Counted from the first letter of the stretch, positions 5,890-14,748 are shown. The stretch is 15,194 nt of DNA from Betaproteobacteria bacterium (GCA_025362705.1 JANYFH010000374.1:1-15194), one strand, 5' to 3'. The notes: generated by a model from the sequence alone, not told the origin. Numbers and translations: made by a program.

Positions 5890-8529
5890 ATGACCCCATC
5901 AAGAACGAAAGTGTTGCCAAAAGCGTTGCTCGCGGCTCTCATCGTGACACCCATCGCGTTTGTGCAAGCACAGACCCCGCCGACTCAAAAAGTGGAAAAG
6001 ATTGAAGTAACAGGCTCCAACATCAAGCGCGTCGATACCGAGACAGTCGCACCTGTGCTAGTCATCACGCGTGAGGAGATTCAGGCGTCTGGCAGGAATA
6101 CCATTGCCGAAGTGCTCAGCGGCTTGTCGATCAGCCAAGGCAATAGCTTCAATGAAGCGGGCGGCGTGAACAGCTTCGCACCCGGCGCAAGCGGCATTTC
6201 ACTGCGCGGGCTTGGCGCCAAGAATACGTTGGTTCTCATCAACGGTCGCCGCATGGCAGCTTACGGTTTCGCACAGAATATTCGCGACACGTTCGTTGAC
6301 GTGAATGCGATTCCGGCGTCCGCCGTTGATCGCGTTGAGATATTGAAAGCTGGTGCGTCGCATATTTATGGGTCCGACGCGATTGCGGGTGTGATCAACG
6401 TTATTCTGCGCAAAGATTTTCAGGGACTTGAAGTGAGCGCCGGTGGCGGCACCTCAACGGAGGGTGGCGCCAACGAATACCGGGCCAGTCTCGCTGCCGG
6501 TGTCGGCGACCTTGGACGCAATAAATATAACGTCCTGGTTTCGGCTGACTATTTCAAGCGCGATCTGCTCTTGCAAACCGAACGCAAGTACACCAAAGAC
6601 AATGACTGGCGCAACGAAATCCTTGGCGATTTCTCACGTCCCGGAATTGCGGTCTACATCCCGTTCGGCGCAGCCGCGGCAGCACCCAATCCCAACCGAA
6701 TCGCATTTCCGGGTTGCACGGGTGAAGTACTGACGGTAGCGCAGATCAACCCGTTCACCGCACTGCGCGGGAATAATTGCGTACAAAATTTGGCTCCATT
6801 CAACACACTCAATCCGCGTACGGAGCGCGCAGGCATATTGGCGCGCGGCACACTAGATATTTCCCCGACATTACAGGGATTTGCCGAGGTAGGCGTGAGC
6901 ACGAATAAATCGTTTCAGGTGTTCCAGCCGCCCTTTATTGGCACAGGCAATACCTTTTTCAATCCGGCAACCGGCTTGCCTCAATCTGTTCCCGGTCTGA
7001 TCCCCGCCAATAGCCCATACGCCTATAAGCTAAACGGCGTTCCGACGGCGTCACAATTCCAATACGTGTTTACCGAGGTGGGTGGGCGCAACTCCGACCT
7101 CAAAAACGATACCTCCCGCGTCCTCGTCGGCTTGAAGGGAACCGTTGGAAACTGGGATTGGGAAGTTGGCGCAGCGGCTGGCAAGAACAAAATTACCTTG
7201 TTAGGGTACAACACACTGCTGTCGGCCCCAACCATCGCGGTGCTAAATAACAATACCTACAACTACTTCAACCGTGCCGACCCGGCCAACGCAGCCGTGC
7301 TCAAAGGATTATTCACCACAACCACGCGCGTAGCGACATCCAAACTGCAAGCACTCGACTTCAAGGCATCGACAGAGATACTGCAAACGGCGAACGGCCC
7401 CGTCGGCTTCGCCGTCGGCGCGGAAACACGCAAGGAGTCCATGGAAGACGTGCCCGATGTGCAGTCGCGTAATGGTGCCGTATTTGGTGCAGGCTCAGTG
7501 GCGGTCGATGGCGAACGACGCAATTCGGCGATTTTTGCTGAATTGAACGGCAAGCTACTCAAGGACTTGGAACTACAAGTTGCCGTACGGCACGAGAAAT
7601 ACAGTGATTTCGGCAAAACAACCGTACCAGGCATTGGCGCTAAATGGGCTGTGTCGCAGGATTTCCTGCTGCGCGCAACCTACTCTAAGGGGTTCCGTGC
7701 GCCGACGTTGCCTGAGAACGCAAAATCGAATGCATTTGCCTTCAATACGATTACCGATCCGTTACTAAACCAAAGCTATCAAACCAGCACCTCGCAAACC
7801 GGCGCAGGTGATCTCAAACCGGAAACATCGGATAACTATAATTGGGGCGCCATCTGGGAGCCGACAAAAGATAGCAGCATCGGCATCGATCTGTATCGCA
7901 TCAAGCAGAAGGACATCGTTGCTGTCCAGAACCTGAACACCATTCTGGCCAATCCGTCTCAATTTCCGGGCCAGGTTACCCGGGATCCACTCAGCAATCT
8001 GGTTACGTTGATTCAAGCCAAATATATCAATCAATCGCTGAACGAAACCAAAGGATTCGATGTTGAGGCGCGTCACCGTTTCAGTTTGGGCGAAGCTGGC
8101 AAGCTCACGTTTTCAGCCATCTACACTTACGTTGAAAGCTTTAAGCAGCAAACGATCGCGGGCGGCACCATCTCAGAGCGCGTCGACAGCAATTCATCGG
8201 GCTTTTCGTTGCCGCGCTACCGGGGTACCGTTGCCGTCGAATGGGAACGCGGTAACTGGAACTTGCGTCTCACCAACCGGCATATCGAAGGATACGATCA
8301 AGGATTCGTGACGGCGCTTCCGCAACAGGAGCACATCGGTTCCAGCGATTTTCAGGATCTGTTCGTACGCTATAACGGATTCAAGAATTTAGTGCTGACC
8401 GCTTCAGTCTTGAACTTGAAAAATCAGATCCCGCCTTACGACGGTGCATTTGGAAACCGCTATCCAACCGGACTTTACGACTTGAAGGGACGCTACATTT
8501 CTATCGGAGCGTCCTACAATTTCAGGTAA
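5890..8529 (+). CDS. TonB-dependent outer-membrane receptor (substrate unknown)
   Basis: Receptors of this class are 22-strand outer-membrane barrels that import a bound ligand using energy passed from the inner membrane by TonB. The 879-residue product starts with a signal peptide (1-27, cleavage after VQA). A TonB-box-like stretch, VEKIEVTG (35-42), follows. The plug domain (about 50-180) contains LRGLGAKNTLVLINGRRM and VDRVEILKAGASHIYGSDAI. The rest is barrel, and it ends in YNFR. Two cysteines, in FPGC and NNC, bracket what is probably an external loop of about 22 residues. GAGG-type ribosome site: GAGG lies 6 bases before the ATG. The gene is bounded by its own promoter and by a strong terminator at 8555-8576, so it is probably monocistronic. 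The plug resembles the large generic receptor group in Beta- and Gammaproteobacteria, whose ligands range from siderophores to carbohydrates and peptides; nothing here settles which. Confidence 0.92.
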   Translation: MTPSRTKVLPKALLAALIVTPIAFVQAQTPPTQKVEKIEVTGSNIKRVDTETVAPVLVITREEIQASGRNTIAEVLSGLSISQGNSFNEAGGVNSFAPGASGISLRGLGAKNTLVLINGRRMAAYGFAQNIRDTFVDVNAIPASAVDRVEILKAGASHIYGSDAIAGVINVILRKDFQGLEVSAGGGTSTEGGANEYRASLAAGVGDLGRNKYNVLVSADYFKRDLLLQTERKYTKDNDWRNEILGDFSRPGIAVYIPFGAAAAAPNPNRIAFPGCTGEVLTVAQINPFTALRGNNCVQNLAPFNTLNPRTERAGILARGTLDISPTLQGFAEVGVSTNKSFQVFQPPFIGTGNTFFNPATGLPQSVPGLIPANSPYAYKLNGVPTASQFQYVFTEVGGRNSDLKNDTSRVLVGLKGTVGNWDWEVGAAAGKNKITLLGYNTLLSAPTIAVLNNNTYNYFNRADPANAAVLKGLFTTTTRVATSKLQALDFKASTEILQTANGPVGFAVGAETRKESMEDVPDVQSRNGAVFGAGSVAVDGERRNSAIFAELNGKLLKDLELQVAVRHEKYSDFGKTTVPGIGAKWAVSQDFLLRATYSKGFRAPTLPENAKSNAFAFNTITDPLLNQSYQTSTSQTGAGDLKPETSDNYNWGAIWEPTKDSSIGIDLYRIKQKDIVAVQNLNTILANPSQFPGQVTRDPLSNLVTLIQAKYINQSLNETKGFDVEARHRFSLGEAGKLTFSAIYTYVESFKQQTIAGGTISERVDSNSSGFSLPRYRGTVAVEWERGNWNLRLTNRHIEGYDQGFVTALPQQEHIGSSDFQDLFVRYNGFKNLVLTASVLNLKNQIPPYDGAFGNRYPTGLYDLKGRYISIGASYNFR

Positions 8530-8554
8530 TTCGTTGTAAAGTTAGTCGCAATGG

Positions 8555-8576
8555 AAAAGGAGCTTCGGCTCCTTTT
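8555..8576 (+). terminator. Intrinsic terminator after the first receptor gene
   Basis: AAAAGGAGC (8555-8563) pairs perfectly with GCTCCTTTT (8568-8576) around a TTCG tetraloop. The A/T flanks make it potentially active on both strands. It starts 25 bases after the receptor stop codon and separates that gene from the peptidase gene. Confidence 0.9.
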
Positions 8577-8727
8577 CTGTTGTTCCGTTGCTTTCATTTC
8601 TCGCGTGCGGATGACCGGCGAGCACAACGGGTGCGGGTGGGGGTTTTTGGCGAGGCGCGACACAATTTCGGCTTCGTCGGTTTGGTCAATCGTTTCAGGA
8701 AAGGTAATAATTTTGGACAAATTCAAA

Positions 8728-10737
8728 ATGTTGTCAGTTGCCGCAAAAGGCTGGATGCGCTTCGTTAGTGTCATCCTTTTCGCTTCCGCAACGTCAGCGG
8801 CAAACGCGCAGGCGACCCTTTCGGTCGAGGATATTTGGAAACAGCCACAGCTAGGCAGCCCGAGCCTGTCACGCAACGGTAAATACCTGGCCGTCACAAT
8901 GCCTTATAGGGATCGGATGAATCTGGCAGTCATTGATCTTGAGACGCGCAAGGCCTTCATCCTGACCACCTACGACAGCTTCGACGTACAGGGCATCCGC
9001 TGGATCGGTAGTGACCGCCTCATGTATACCCTCGGCCAGAACAACAGCCCGACGGGTGCCGGCCAATTCGACGGTGGGGGTTTATTTGTTATCGGGCGCG
9101 ATGGCAAGGGCTACCGTGCGCTTTCAGATACAGTGCGCGCGTCCCGCTTGAAGGGGCTATACGTGTTTCGCGGGATGGACTTTTTTCGCAGAATCCCCGG
9201 TAACGACGAGGAGATTATTGTCAGCGGGAACATGACTTCAGCAAACTCGCAAGATCTCTATCGTCTCAACATCGAGACCGGCAAGTACACGATACTCACA
9301 CAAGGTCGGCCATCTGATTTGACGTCGGGTTGGCTGATGGACAGCAAACTCGTTCCGCGAGTGGTCGTCGCCGGTGTCAAAGATAAACTGACGAGAGTTG
9401 TTTACTATCGCAAGGACGAAAAATCGGACTGGGTCGAACTCACACGATATGAGGCCAACAAGGGGCCGACATTGATACCGCTCGCCTTCGACGCGAACGA
9501 TCAGACCCTGCAGGTCGCCTATAACGGTGGACGCGATACGATGGCCGTCTTTCGCTACGACCCCAACACCAAGACCATGGGCGATTTGATCGCGCAAAAT
9601 GCCCGCTACGACATGGGTGCGGATGCAAGCGGAGGCGGCACGGGTGGCCCAATAATCAACCCGGAAACGGAAAAGGTAATTGGCTATGCGGTCTCGGCGG
9701 ACAAGCCCGAGGTAACGTGGATCGACGAAAAGTATGCTGCGATTCAAAGCTTGCTGGATCGATCCCTGCCAGACCGCATCAATCGTTTCAGTCGGACGCC
9801 CGACGGCAAACGGCTGATTGTCTCTTCCTATTCGGATACTCGTCCGCCGCGCTGGTATTTCTACGAAGAAGAGAAGAAGACACTCGAGGAGATTGGCGCC
9901 GCAAAACCGTGGCTGGATGGAAAACTGGTTGAACAGCGACCATTCCGCTACAAGACGCGCGACGGTCTTGAGATTGACGGCTATTACTTCTTGCCCAAGG
10001 ACTATAAGCCCGGCACCAAACTGCCGACCATCGTGCATATCCATGGTGGTCCATTCGCCCGTGCGGACTCATGGGGTAGCGGTTTTGGTGTAGCCGAAGG
10101 ACAGCTATTTGCGTCACGCGGCTACGCCGTCATCGTTCCCAATTTCCGCATCACGCCCGGACTCGGCTCGAAAATCTACTACGCAGGCTTTGGGGCGGTC
10201 GGTCGACAAATGTCGGATGACCATGAGGATGCCTTGCAATGGGGGGTAGAGCAGGGATTTGTGCAGACTGACAAGGTTTGCATGTCCGGGGCAAGTTACG
10301 GCGGCTACGCGGCGCTGCAAGCGCTGGTGCGCTCCAATGAGAAGTGGAAATGTGCCATTGCCGGTCTCGCCGTCACTGACTACAAATACCAATTGACCAC
10401 GCTGGAGGGCGATACCGCGCCGAACGAAGCCGGTGTAACGTTCTGGAAATCAGTGCTGGGTGAAACCGACCTTGATTCAAAAACGACGAAAGATATTTCA
10501 CCCGTATTCAACGCCGCGAAAATCAAACGCCCAGTATTCATGTATGCGGGAATCGACGACATTCGCGTTCCACTAGGGCAAATTTCCCGCATGAAGAACG
10601 AGCTTGAACGGTTGGGTAATCCTGTCAAGGGATATGTCCTCAAGGAAAATGAAGGGCATGGTTTCGGAAAACTGGAAAACCGCGTAGATCTGTACAACCA
10701 GATACTAGTATTCCTGAAGGATCAATTTGACCAATAA
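8728..10737 (+). CDS. Secreted S9-family (prolyl oligopeptidase type) serine peptidase
   Basis: S9 peptidases cleave short peptides with a C-terminal alpha/beta-hydrolase domain covered by a beta-propeller. With the ATG at 8728 the product has 669 residues. A signal peptide (1-27, cleavage after ANA) predicts a periplasmic or exported enzyme. The propeller spans about 30-390. The catalytic domain shows HIHGGP, the nucleophile motif GASYGG with Ser523, Asp611 in GIDDIRVP, and His644 in NEGHGF, so the triad is complete. The start is uncertain. A TTG at 8713 has AAGG 8 bases upstream; an ATG at 8755 also has AAGG and leaves a shorter signal peptide. A start at 8551 would lie in the upstream terminator and is unlikely. 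A weak promoter-like pair (TTGGTC at 8682, TAATAA at 8705) precedes it. Two TonB-dependent receptors flank the gene, so peptide degradation linked to uptake is plausible; S9-family isopeptidases of lasso peptides are a remote alternative. Confidence 0.9.
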   Translation: MLSVAAKGWMRFVSVILFASATSAANAQATLSVEDIWKQPQLGSPSLSRNGKYLAVTMPYRDRMNLAVIDLETRKAFILTTYDSFDVQGIRWIGSDRLMYTLGQNNSPTGAGQFDGGGLFVIGRDGKGYRALSDTVRASRLKGLYVFRGMDFFRRIPGNDEEIIVSGNMTSANSQDLYRLNIETGKYTILTQGRPSDLTSGWLMDSKLVPRVVVAGVKDKLTRVVYYRKDEKSDWVELTRYEANKGPTLIPLAFDANDQTLQVAYNGGRDTMAVFRYDPNTKTMGDLIAQNARYDMGADASGGGTGGPIINPETEKVIGYAVSADKPEVTWIDEKYAAIQSLLDRSLPDRINRFSRTPDGKRLIVSSYSDTRPPRWYFYEEEKKTLEEIGAAKPWLDGKLVEQRPFRYKTRDGLEIDGYYFLPKDYKPGTKLPTIVHIHGGPFARADSWGSGFGVAEGQLFASRGYAVIVPNFRITPGLGSKIYYAGFGAVGRQMSDDHEDALQWGVEQGFVQTDKVCMSGASYGGYAALQALVRSNEKWKCAIAGLAVTDYKYQLTTLEGDTAPNEAGVTFWKSVLGETDLDSKTTKDISPVFNAAKIKRPVFMYAGIDDIRVPLGQISRMKNELERLGNPVKGYVLKENEGHGFGKLENRVDLYNQILVFLKDQFDQ

Positions 10738-10752
10738 GTTCATGCCGGTATG

Positions 10753-10785
10753 AAAAAAGCCCCCGCCGAGTGCAGGGATTTTTTT
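10753..10785. terminator. Weak intrinsic terminator-like structure after the peptidase gene
   Basis: Six A residues (10753-10758) and CCC (within 10760-10764) face GGG (10775-10777) and seven T residues (10779-10785). The stem is interrupted by one mismatch and has a large loop. It begins 15 bases after the peptidase stop. It looks like a degraded bidirectional terminator and its activity is uncertain. Confidence 0.45.
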
Positions 10786-10984
10786 GTCAACCGAACTCCT
10801 TGATCGCGCCTGCGCGAATCTAGTGGTTCAGCACTAATAACGACATAGTACCCATCCTCGGCAATCCATCGAAGTCGCAGCGCTCTCCCTATTTGCTTGC
10901 GCGTCGCATGTGGCGGTAGCTGCGCGGCGATGGGCATTGCCAGCACGAGTAAAGCACGAAACTTTCAAGCCAAAGTGCTGATCT

Positions 10985-11004
10985 ATGTTGCTTTTATGCA
11001 ACAT
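10985..11004. promoter_or_regulatory. Inverted repeat ATGTTGC-N6-GCAACAT, candidate operator (copy 2)
   Basis: The site reads ATGTTGC, TTTTAT, GCAACAT, a perfect 7-bp dyad with a 6-base spacer. It matches copy 1 (5737-5756) at 15 of 20 positions with identical geometry. It ends 15 bases before the candidate -35 element of the Oar-like receptor. If transcription starts near 11054, its centre is at about -59, a position typical for an activator. A transcribed stem-loop is a less likely alternative, because there is no T-run after it. Confidence 0.65.
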
Positions 11005-11019
11005 CGCCACGCTTTATTG

Positions 11020-11047
11020 TTGAACTCACACGCCTTTTGACGATAAT
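11020..11047 (+). promoter_or_regulatory. Candidate sigma70 promoter of the Oar-like receptor
   Basis: TTGAAC (11020-11025, 5 of 6 to TTGACA... with the last base matching as well only in part) and GATAAT (11042-11047, 5 of 6 to TATAAT) are 16 bases apart. The pair lies directly downstream of the inverted repeat at 10985-11004. It predicts a leader of about 143 bases before the ATG at 11197. Confidence 0.45.
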
Positions 11048-11196
11048 GGAGAGATTGGTTGCGAACCGTCACATTCCAGTCACGCAGCCATATCACGACA
11101 ACGAAGTAAGCCATTGCGAAAACAATTGTTTTTGAAGTTGATTCCGTAAAGCGGTCACCACCTTGGCCTTGTTTCTCCACAACAGGAGTATTTCCA

Positions 11197-14100
11197 ATGA
11201 AAATGAAACACAAGCAGAATTCATTTGATCAAATGTACAAAAAAACTCTCAAAAAGACTCTTTTGGTGCAGGCACTTTCTGCTGCGTTAGGGACTACCGT
11301 CCTGATGGCCGGCATAAGCACTACTGCTTGGGCACAGTCCAATACGACTGGTACACTTTTCGGGAAAGTAGCTTCGCCCGGCGGTGGATCTATTGCCATT
11401 CAAAATGCTGGTACCAATCTGCAGAGAACTGCAACTCTGGATGCGAGCGGACGCTATCAAATCACCGCACTGCCCCCCGGGACCTATACGGTTCAAGTAG
11501 TGCGCGGCGGCGCAGTTACGGCCACTCAGAGCGTTCTTGTGTTGGCCGGCCAAGGTACGGAACTTGATTTCGCCGGTTCCCAAGCTGTAGATGCGGTTCA
11601 AGTAACGGCACGACGCACGACAATTGACGTATCGAATGCATCGAACGGAACGACGTTTACCGCCAAAGAACTCGCCGCACTCCCAATTGCGGCGAACGTA
11701 GGTGCAATTATTCAATTGGCACCCAACACAACCAAAGCCGACCCGCGTTATGCAGGCGGTGCCACAATCGGCGGCGGAGCGCCTTCGGAGAACTCCTTCT
11801 ACATCAACGGTTTTCCGGTTACCAATGCGCTGAGTCAGCTTGGCTCATCGGAATTGCCGTTCGGTGCTATTGCCCAAGCACAAATTTTGACCGGTGGTTT
11901 TGGCGCGGAATTCGGGCGCTCAATCGGTGGGGTCGTCAATATCACGACCAAAAGTGGTACCAATGAATGGGAAGCTGCTGCACTTTATAGCTTTACGCCG
12001 AACGATTTGCGTAGCAAGCCGAAGGATATTTATTACCCCACCAACACAGGCAATCCCGCCACTGACGGCACCTTGTTCCGTCGGGCGCACGACAATTACA
12101 GTGAATCATCGAGAACCGGTGTTTACGTAGGCGGCCCGATAATCAAGGATAAGCTGTTTGCCTTCGTGTCGTTCGAACAAACGCGCACGAATTCAAAACA
12201 GGTGGTGGGTTCGACGGCGAGCGGAACATTGGCCATTAACGGTTACGCAGATAACGTCAGCCTTATTAATCGCTACCTCGGTAAATTTGACTGGAACATA
12301 AACAACGATAATCACCTTGAAGCGACGCTTATCGGTGACAAACCGACGCGCCACCAAAAGCTCTATGGTTATGACTACGCTACCCGTGCTGTGGGTCCGG
12401 TCGCCTTCGTTGATGTAAATTACCAGAACGTGGATAACCAGACAGCAAACGGTGCCGATGCACAGATTTTCAAGTACACCGGTACCTGGATCGAAAATCT
12501 GACAGTGACGGCGTTGTATGGCGAAAGCAAGGCGAAACACCTTAACAACTTTGCCACGCCAAACGTCAGCACGAGCGCGCCCCAACTTATCTTCCTGACA
12601 CCGACCGCAAGTGCGCCGGGCATAACCTACCCTCAAGTCAACCCGCTGACAGGAAATATTTTGGGACCGGGCTCGGAGGATAGAGTGAAATCCGCGCGCT
12701 TCGACCTTGAATACACGCTTGGCAATCATACGATTCGGGCTGGTATCGATGACAATAAGTTGAAGTCGAAGAATGCTGGTGAGTTCCTCGCAGGCGGTTC
12801 GCTCATTTCATTCCGCTTTAACGCGAACCCTAACGCGCTGATTAACACAGGCTTCGGTCGTTTTTCTCCGGCTTCCGCAGGTGGATTGGGATTGCTGGGC
12901 TATTACGGTCGCGAACAGAAATTCACTGATGTAACCAACGCCGACTCCAACCAAAAGGCGCAATACATTGAGGATCGCTACCAAGTGACCAAGAATCTGT
13001 TGGTCACCGCAGGGTTGCGTACCGAACAATATGAAAACCTTAACGGCGATGGTGAAGTCTTCCTGAAGATCAAACAGCAGTACAACCCGCGACTTGCCGC
13101 TGTTTGGGATTTTAACGGCGACTCCTCGTTCAAACTGCTGAGCAGTCTCGGTCGTTATTCGATCCAGATCCCGACTCACTTGGCGGTTCGTGGCGCCAGC
13201 CGTTCGACATTCACGCGACAGTTTTTCACCTATACCGGTATCGATGCTCTGGGCAATCCGACCGGCCGGCAAAACTTCGGCCCGGGTGCTGGCGTGGCAC
13301 CGTTCTCCGCCAACAATGAGTACGGTCAGGCGAAAGAGGCGGCGACCGTTTCGGCACTGGATTTGAAGCCGTCATACCAGGACGAGCTGACCCTTGGCTT
13401 TGAAAAGGCGTTCAGCCCGAAACTCAACTTCGGTGCCAAGGGAACCTATCGCAATCTGAGGCAAACCATTGACGACTTCTGTGACGCAACACCATTCGAC
13501 AATTACGCTGTGACCCACAACATCGCTAACGTCAACCCCAATGGTGAATTTGGCTGCGCCTCAATCAACCCGGGATTTGCCAACAAGTTCAAAGTCAACT
13601 ATTCCGGCGTCCCCGGACAATTTGTTGATGTGAATTTGTCCGCAGCGGATATTGGATTTCCGGAAAAGCCGAAGCGCACCTATGCAGCACTTGACTTCTT
13701 CGCCGAGCATCCGTTCCGCGATGGCTGGTATGGTCGCGTCAATTACACCCTGTCACGTAGCAAAGGCAATACCGAAGGTCAAACCCTGTCGGATGTTGCG
13801 CAAACCGACGTGGCCGCGACACAAACCTGGGACTTCCCTGCAATCATGTATGGCGCGAACGGTCGTTTGCCTGGTGATCGTACCCACCAGATCAAAGCCT
13901 TTGGCTATATGGCGGTTGCGCCGGAATGGACGGTTGGCGGTAATTTCCTGGCAGCCTCCGGTCGTCCAAGAAATTGCCTTGGCAATTTTGACCCCAGCGT
14001 GATTGATCCGGTTCGCTATTATGATTTGGGCTATGGATCATCCTTCCACATGTGTAACGGTAAATTTTCTCCGCGTGGAACCGATGGAAATCTGCCGTGG

Positions 14101-14331
14101 GATGTGAGCCTCGATGCGAACATCGCCTACCAACCAGCATCATTCAAGGGGTTGACCTTCACTGTCGACGTATTCAACTTGTTCAACAAGCAGTCCGCAC
14201 AAGCAGTTGACGAACAGCATGATGTCGCGAATACCGCAGCACCGTTCCCGATATCAAACACCTTCGGTCGCGTTATCTCCTATTCCGCACCGAGAAGCTT
14301 CCGGTTCACGGCGCAGTATACGTTCCGTTGA
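11197..14331 (+). CDS. Oar-like TonB-dependent receptor with carboxypeptidase-regulatory-like N-terminal domain
   Basis: The 1044-residue product is a large outer-membrane receptor of the Oar type, a family of TonB-dependent transporters with an extra N-terminal beta-sandwich. A long signal peptide (1-46, cleavage after AWA) has an extended basic N-region. The carboxypeptidase-regulatory-like domain spans about 48-130 (LDASGRYQITALPPGTYTVQV). The TonB-box-like DAVQVTARR is at 132-140, followed by the plug (about 145-260, with SENSFYINGFPV and GAEFGRSIGGVVNITTKSGT) and the barrel. Near the C-terminus Cys927 and Cys953 flank a loop (the second in the segment HMCNGKFSPRGT). It ends in YTFR. AGGAG lies 8 bases before the ATG. 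It has its own promoter and a strong terminator. Oar-like receptors are linked to peptide or protein substrates in some bacteria (Oar/PopC export in Myxococcus). The peptidase upstream fits such a role, but the ligand is unknown. Confidence 0.92.
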   Translation: MKMKHKQNSFDQMYKKTLKKTLLVQALSAALGTTVLMAGISTTAWAQSNTTGTLFGKVASPGGGSIAIQNAGTNLQRTATLDASGRYQITALPPGTYTVQVVRGGAVTATQSVLVLAGQGTELDFAGSQAVDAVQVTARRTTIDVSNASNGTTFTAKELAALPIAANVGAIIQLAPNTTKADPRYAGGATIGGGAPSENSFYINGFPVTNALSQLGSSELPFGAIAQAQILTGGFGAEFGRSIGGVVNITTKSGTNEWEAAALYSFTPNDLRSKPKDIYYPTNTGNPATDGTLFRRAHDNYSESSRTGVYVGGPIIKDKLFAFVSFEQTRTNSKQVVGSTASGTLAINGYADNVSLINRYLGKFDWNINNDNHLEATLIGDKPTRHQKLYGYDYATRAVGPVAFVDVNYQNVDNQTANGADAQIFKYTGTWIENLTVTALYGESKAKHLNNFATPNVSTSAPQLIFLTPTASAPGITYPQVNPLTGNILGPGSEDRVKSARFDLEYTLGNHTIRAGIDDNKLKSKNAGEFLAGGSLISFRFNANPNALINTGFGRFSPASAGGLGLLGYYGREQKFTDVTNADSNQKAQYIEDRYQVTKNLLVTAGLRTEQYENLNGDGEVFLKIKQQYNPRLAAVWDFNGDSSFKLLSSLGRYSIQIPTHLAVRGASRSTFTRQFFTYTGIDALGNPTGRQNFGPGAGVAPFSANNEYGQAKEAATVSALDLKPSYQDELTLGFEKAFSPKLNFGAKGTYRNLRQTIDDFCDATPFDNYAVTHNIANVNPNGEFGCASINPGFANKFKVNYSGVPGQFVDVNLSAADIGFPEKPKRTYAALDFFAEHPFRDGWYGRVNYTLSRSKGNTEGQTLSDVAQTDVAATQTWDFPAIMYGANGRLPGDRTHQIKAFGYMAVAPEWTVGGNFLAASGRPRNCLGNFDPSVIDPVRYYDLGYGSSFHMCNGKFSPRGTDGNLPWDVSLDANIAYQPASFKGLTFTVDVFNLFNKQSAQAVDEQHDVANTAAPFPISNTFGRVISYSAPRSFRFTAQYTFR

Positions 14332-14357
14332 TTCGTAGGTTTTGTAAGCCGAGTTGC

Positions 14358-14381
14358 AAAAGGGGCCGAAAGGCCCCTTTT
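14358..14381 (+). terminator. Intrinsic terminator after the Oar-like receptor gene
   Basis: AAAAGGGGCC (14358-14367) pairs perfectly over 10 bp with GGCCCCTTTT (14372-14381) around a GAAA tetraloop, followed by further T residues. It starts 26 bases after the receptor stop and separates the receptor from tonB. Confidence 0.92.
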
Positions 14382-14742
14382 GTTTTCTAACGTTCTCTGT
14401 CCGGCCATCAGCTCTAGTTTCCAAAAAGACAAGATGACGTGGCCATGCTGATCCCGCCCAATGGAGGATACGTCACGCGAATATTCGCTACGCGAAAATA
14501 ATCCAAACAAAATTGGAAAACGAATCCAAAGGACGACATGGTCTTGTATGGCTCTCCACCCATAATTGTTCGCATTACTTCCAATCACGTTCATGAATCA
14601 CCGGTCGTTTTATCCTGGCTTGCGAAACACAACACTCCTGAACCTTCAGGTTGACCAAGCCATTGTGAGACCAGTTTTTCTCTTGTACTTTTTGCCGCCT
14701 CATACCAAATTTGCAATTGGTGCGTTCGCGCCGAGAAACGGT

Positions 14743-14748
14743 TAGAAT
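14743..14748 (+). promoter_or_regulatory. Candidate -10 element of the tonB promoter
   Basis: TAGAAT (14743-14748) matches TATAAT at 5 of 6 positions. No convincing -35 element lies 16-18 bases upstream; TTGGTG at 14717 is 20 bases away. A start near 14755 would give a leader of about 57 bases. Confidence 0.4.

Larger units (their letters stand above)
10738..11196. other. Intergenic region between the peptidase and the Oar-like receptor
   Basis: These 459 bases hold the weak terminator, the second inverted repeat (10985-11004) and a sigma70-like promoter (11020-11047), followed by a leader of about 140 bases. The leader shows no structure I can name. A 68-codon minus-strand frame (10946-10740) has no ribosome site and runs into the terminator-like A-tract, so I do not call it a gene. 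Confidence 0.65.

Noticed and set aside
9238..10044. Minus-strand open frame of 268 codons opposite the S9 peptidase
   Set aside because: It is antisense to a gene with a full catalytic triad, with no recognisable family and no start signal.
8551..10737. Lasso-peptide locus based on receptor plus S9 peptidase
   Set aside because: No short precursor gene, no asparagine-synthetase-like cyclase and no protease of the B type are present. The peptidase alone is too general to support it.
10740..10946. Minus-strand 68-codon frame after the peptidase gene
   Set aside because: No ribosome site before either start, and its end is encoded by the terminator-like A/T tracts. A decayed gene fragment cannot be fully excluded.
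14280..14594. Minus-strand 104-codon frame between the Oar-like receptor and tonB
   Set aside because: It reads through the strong terminator and into the receptor gene, with no family resemblance.
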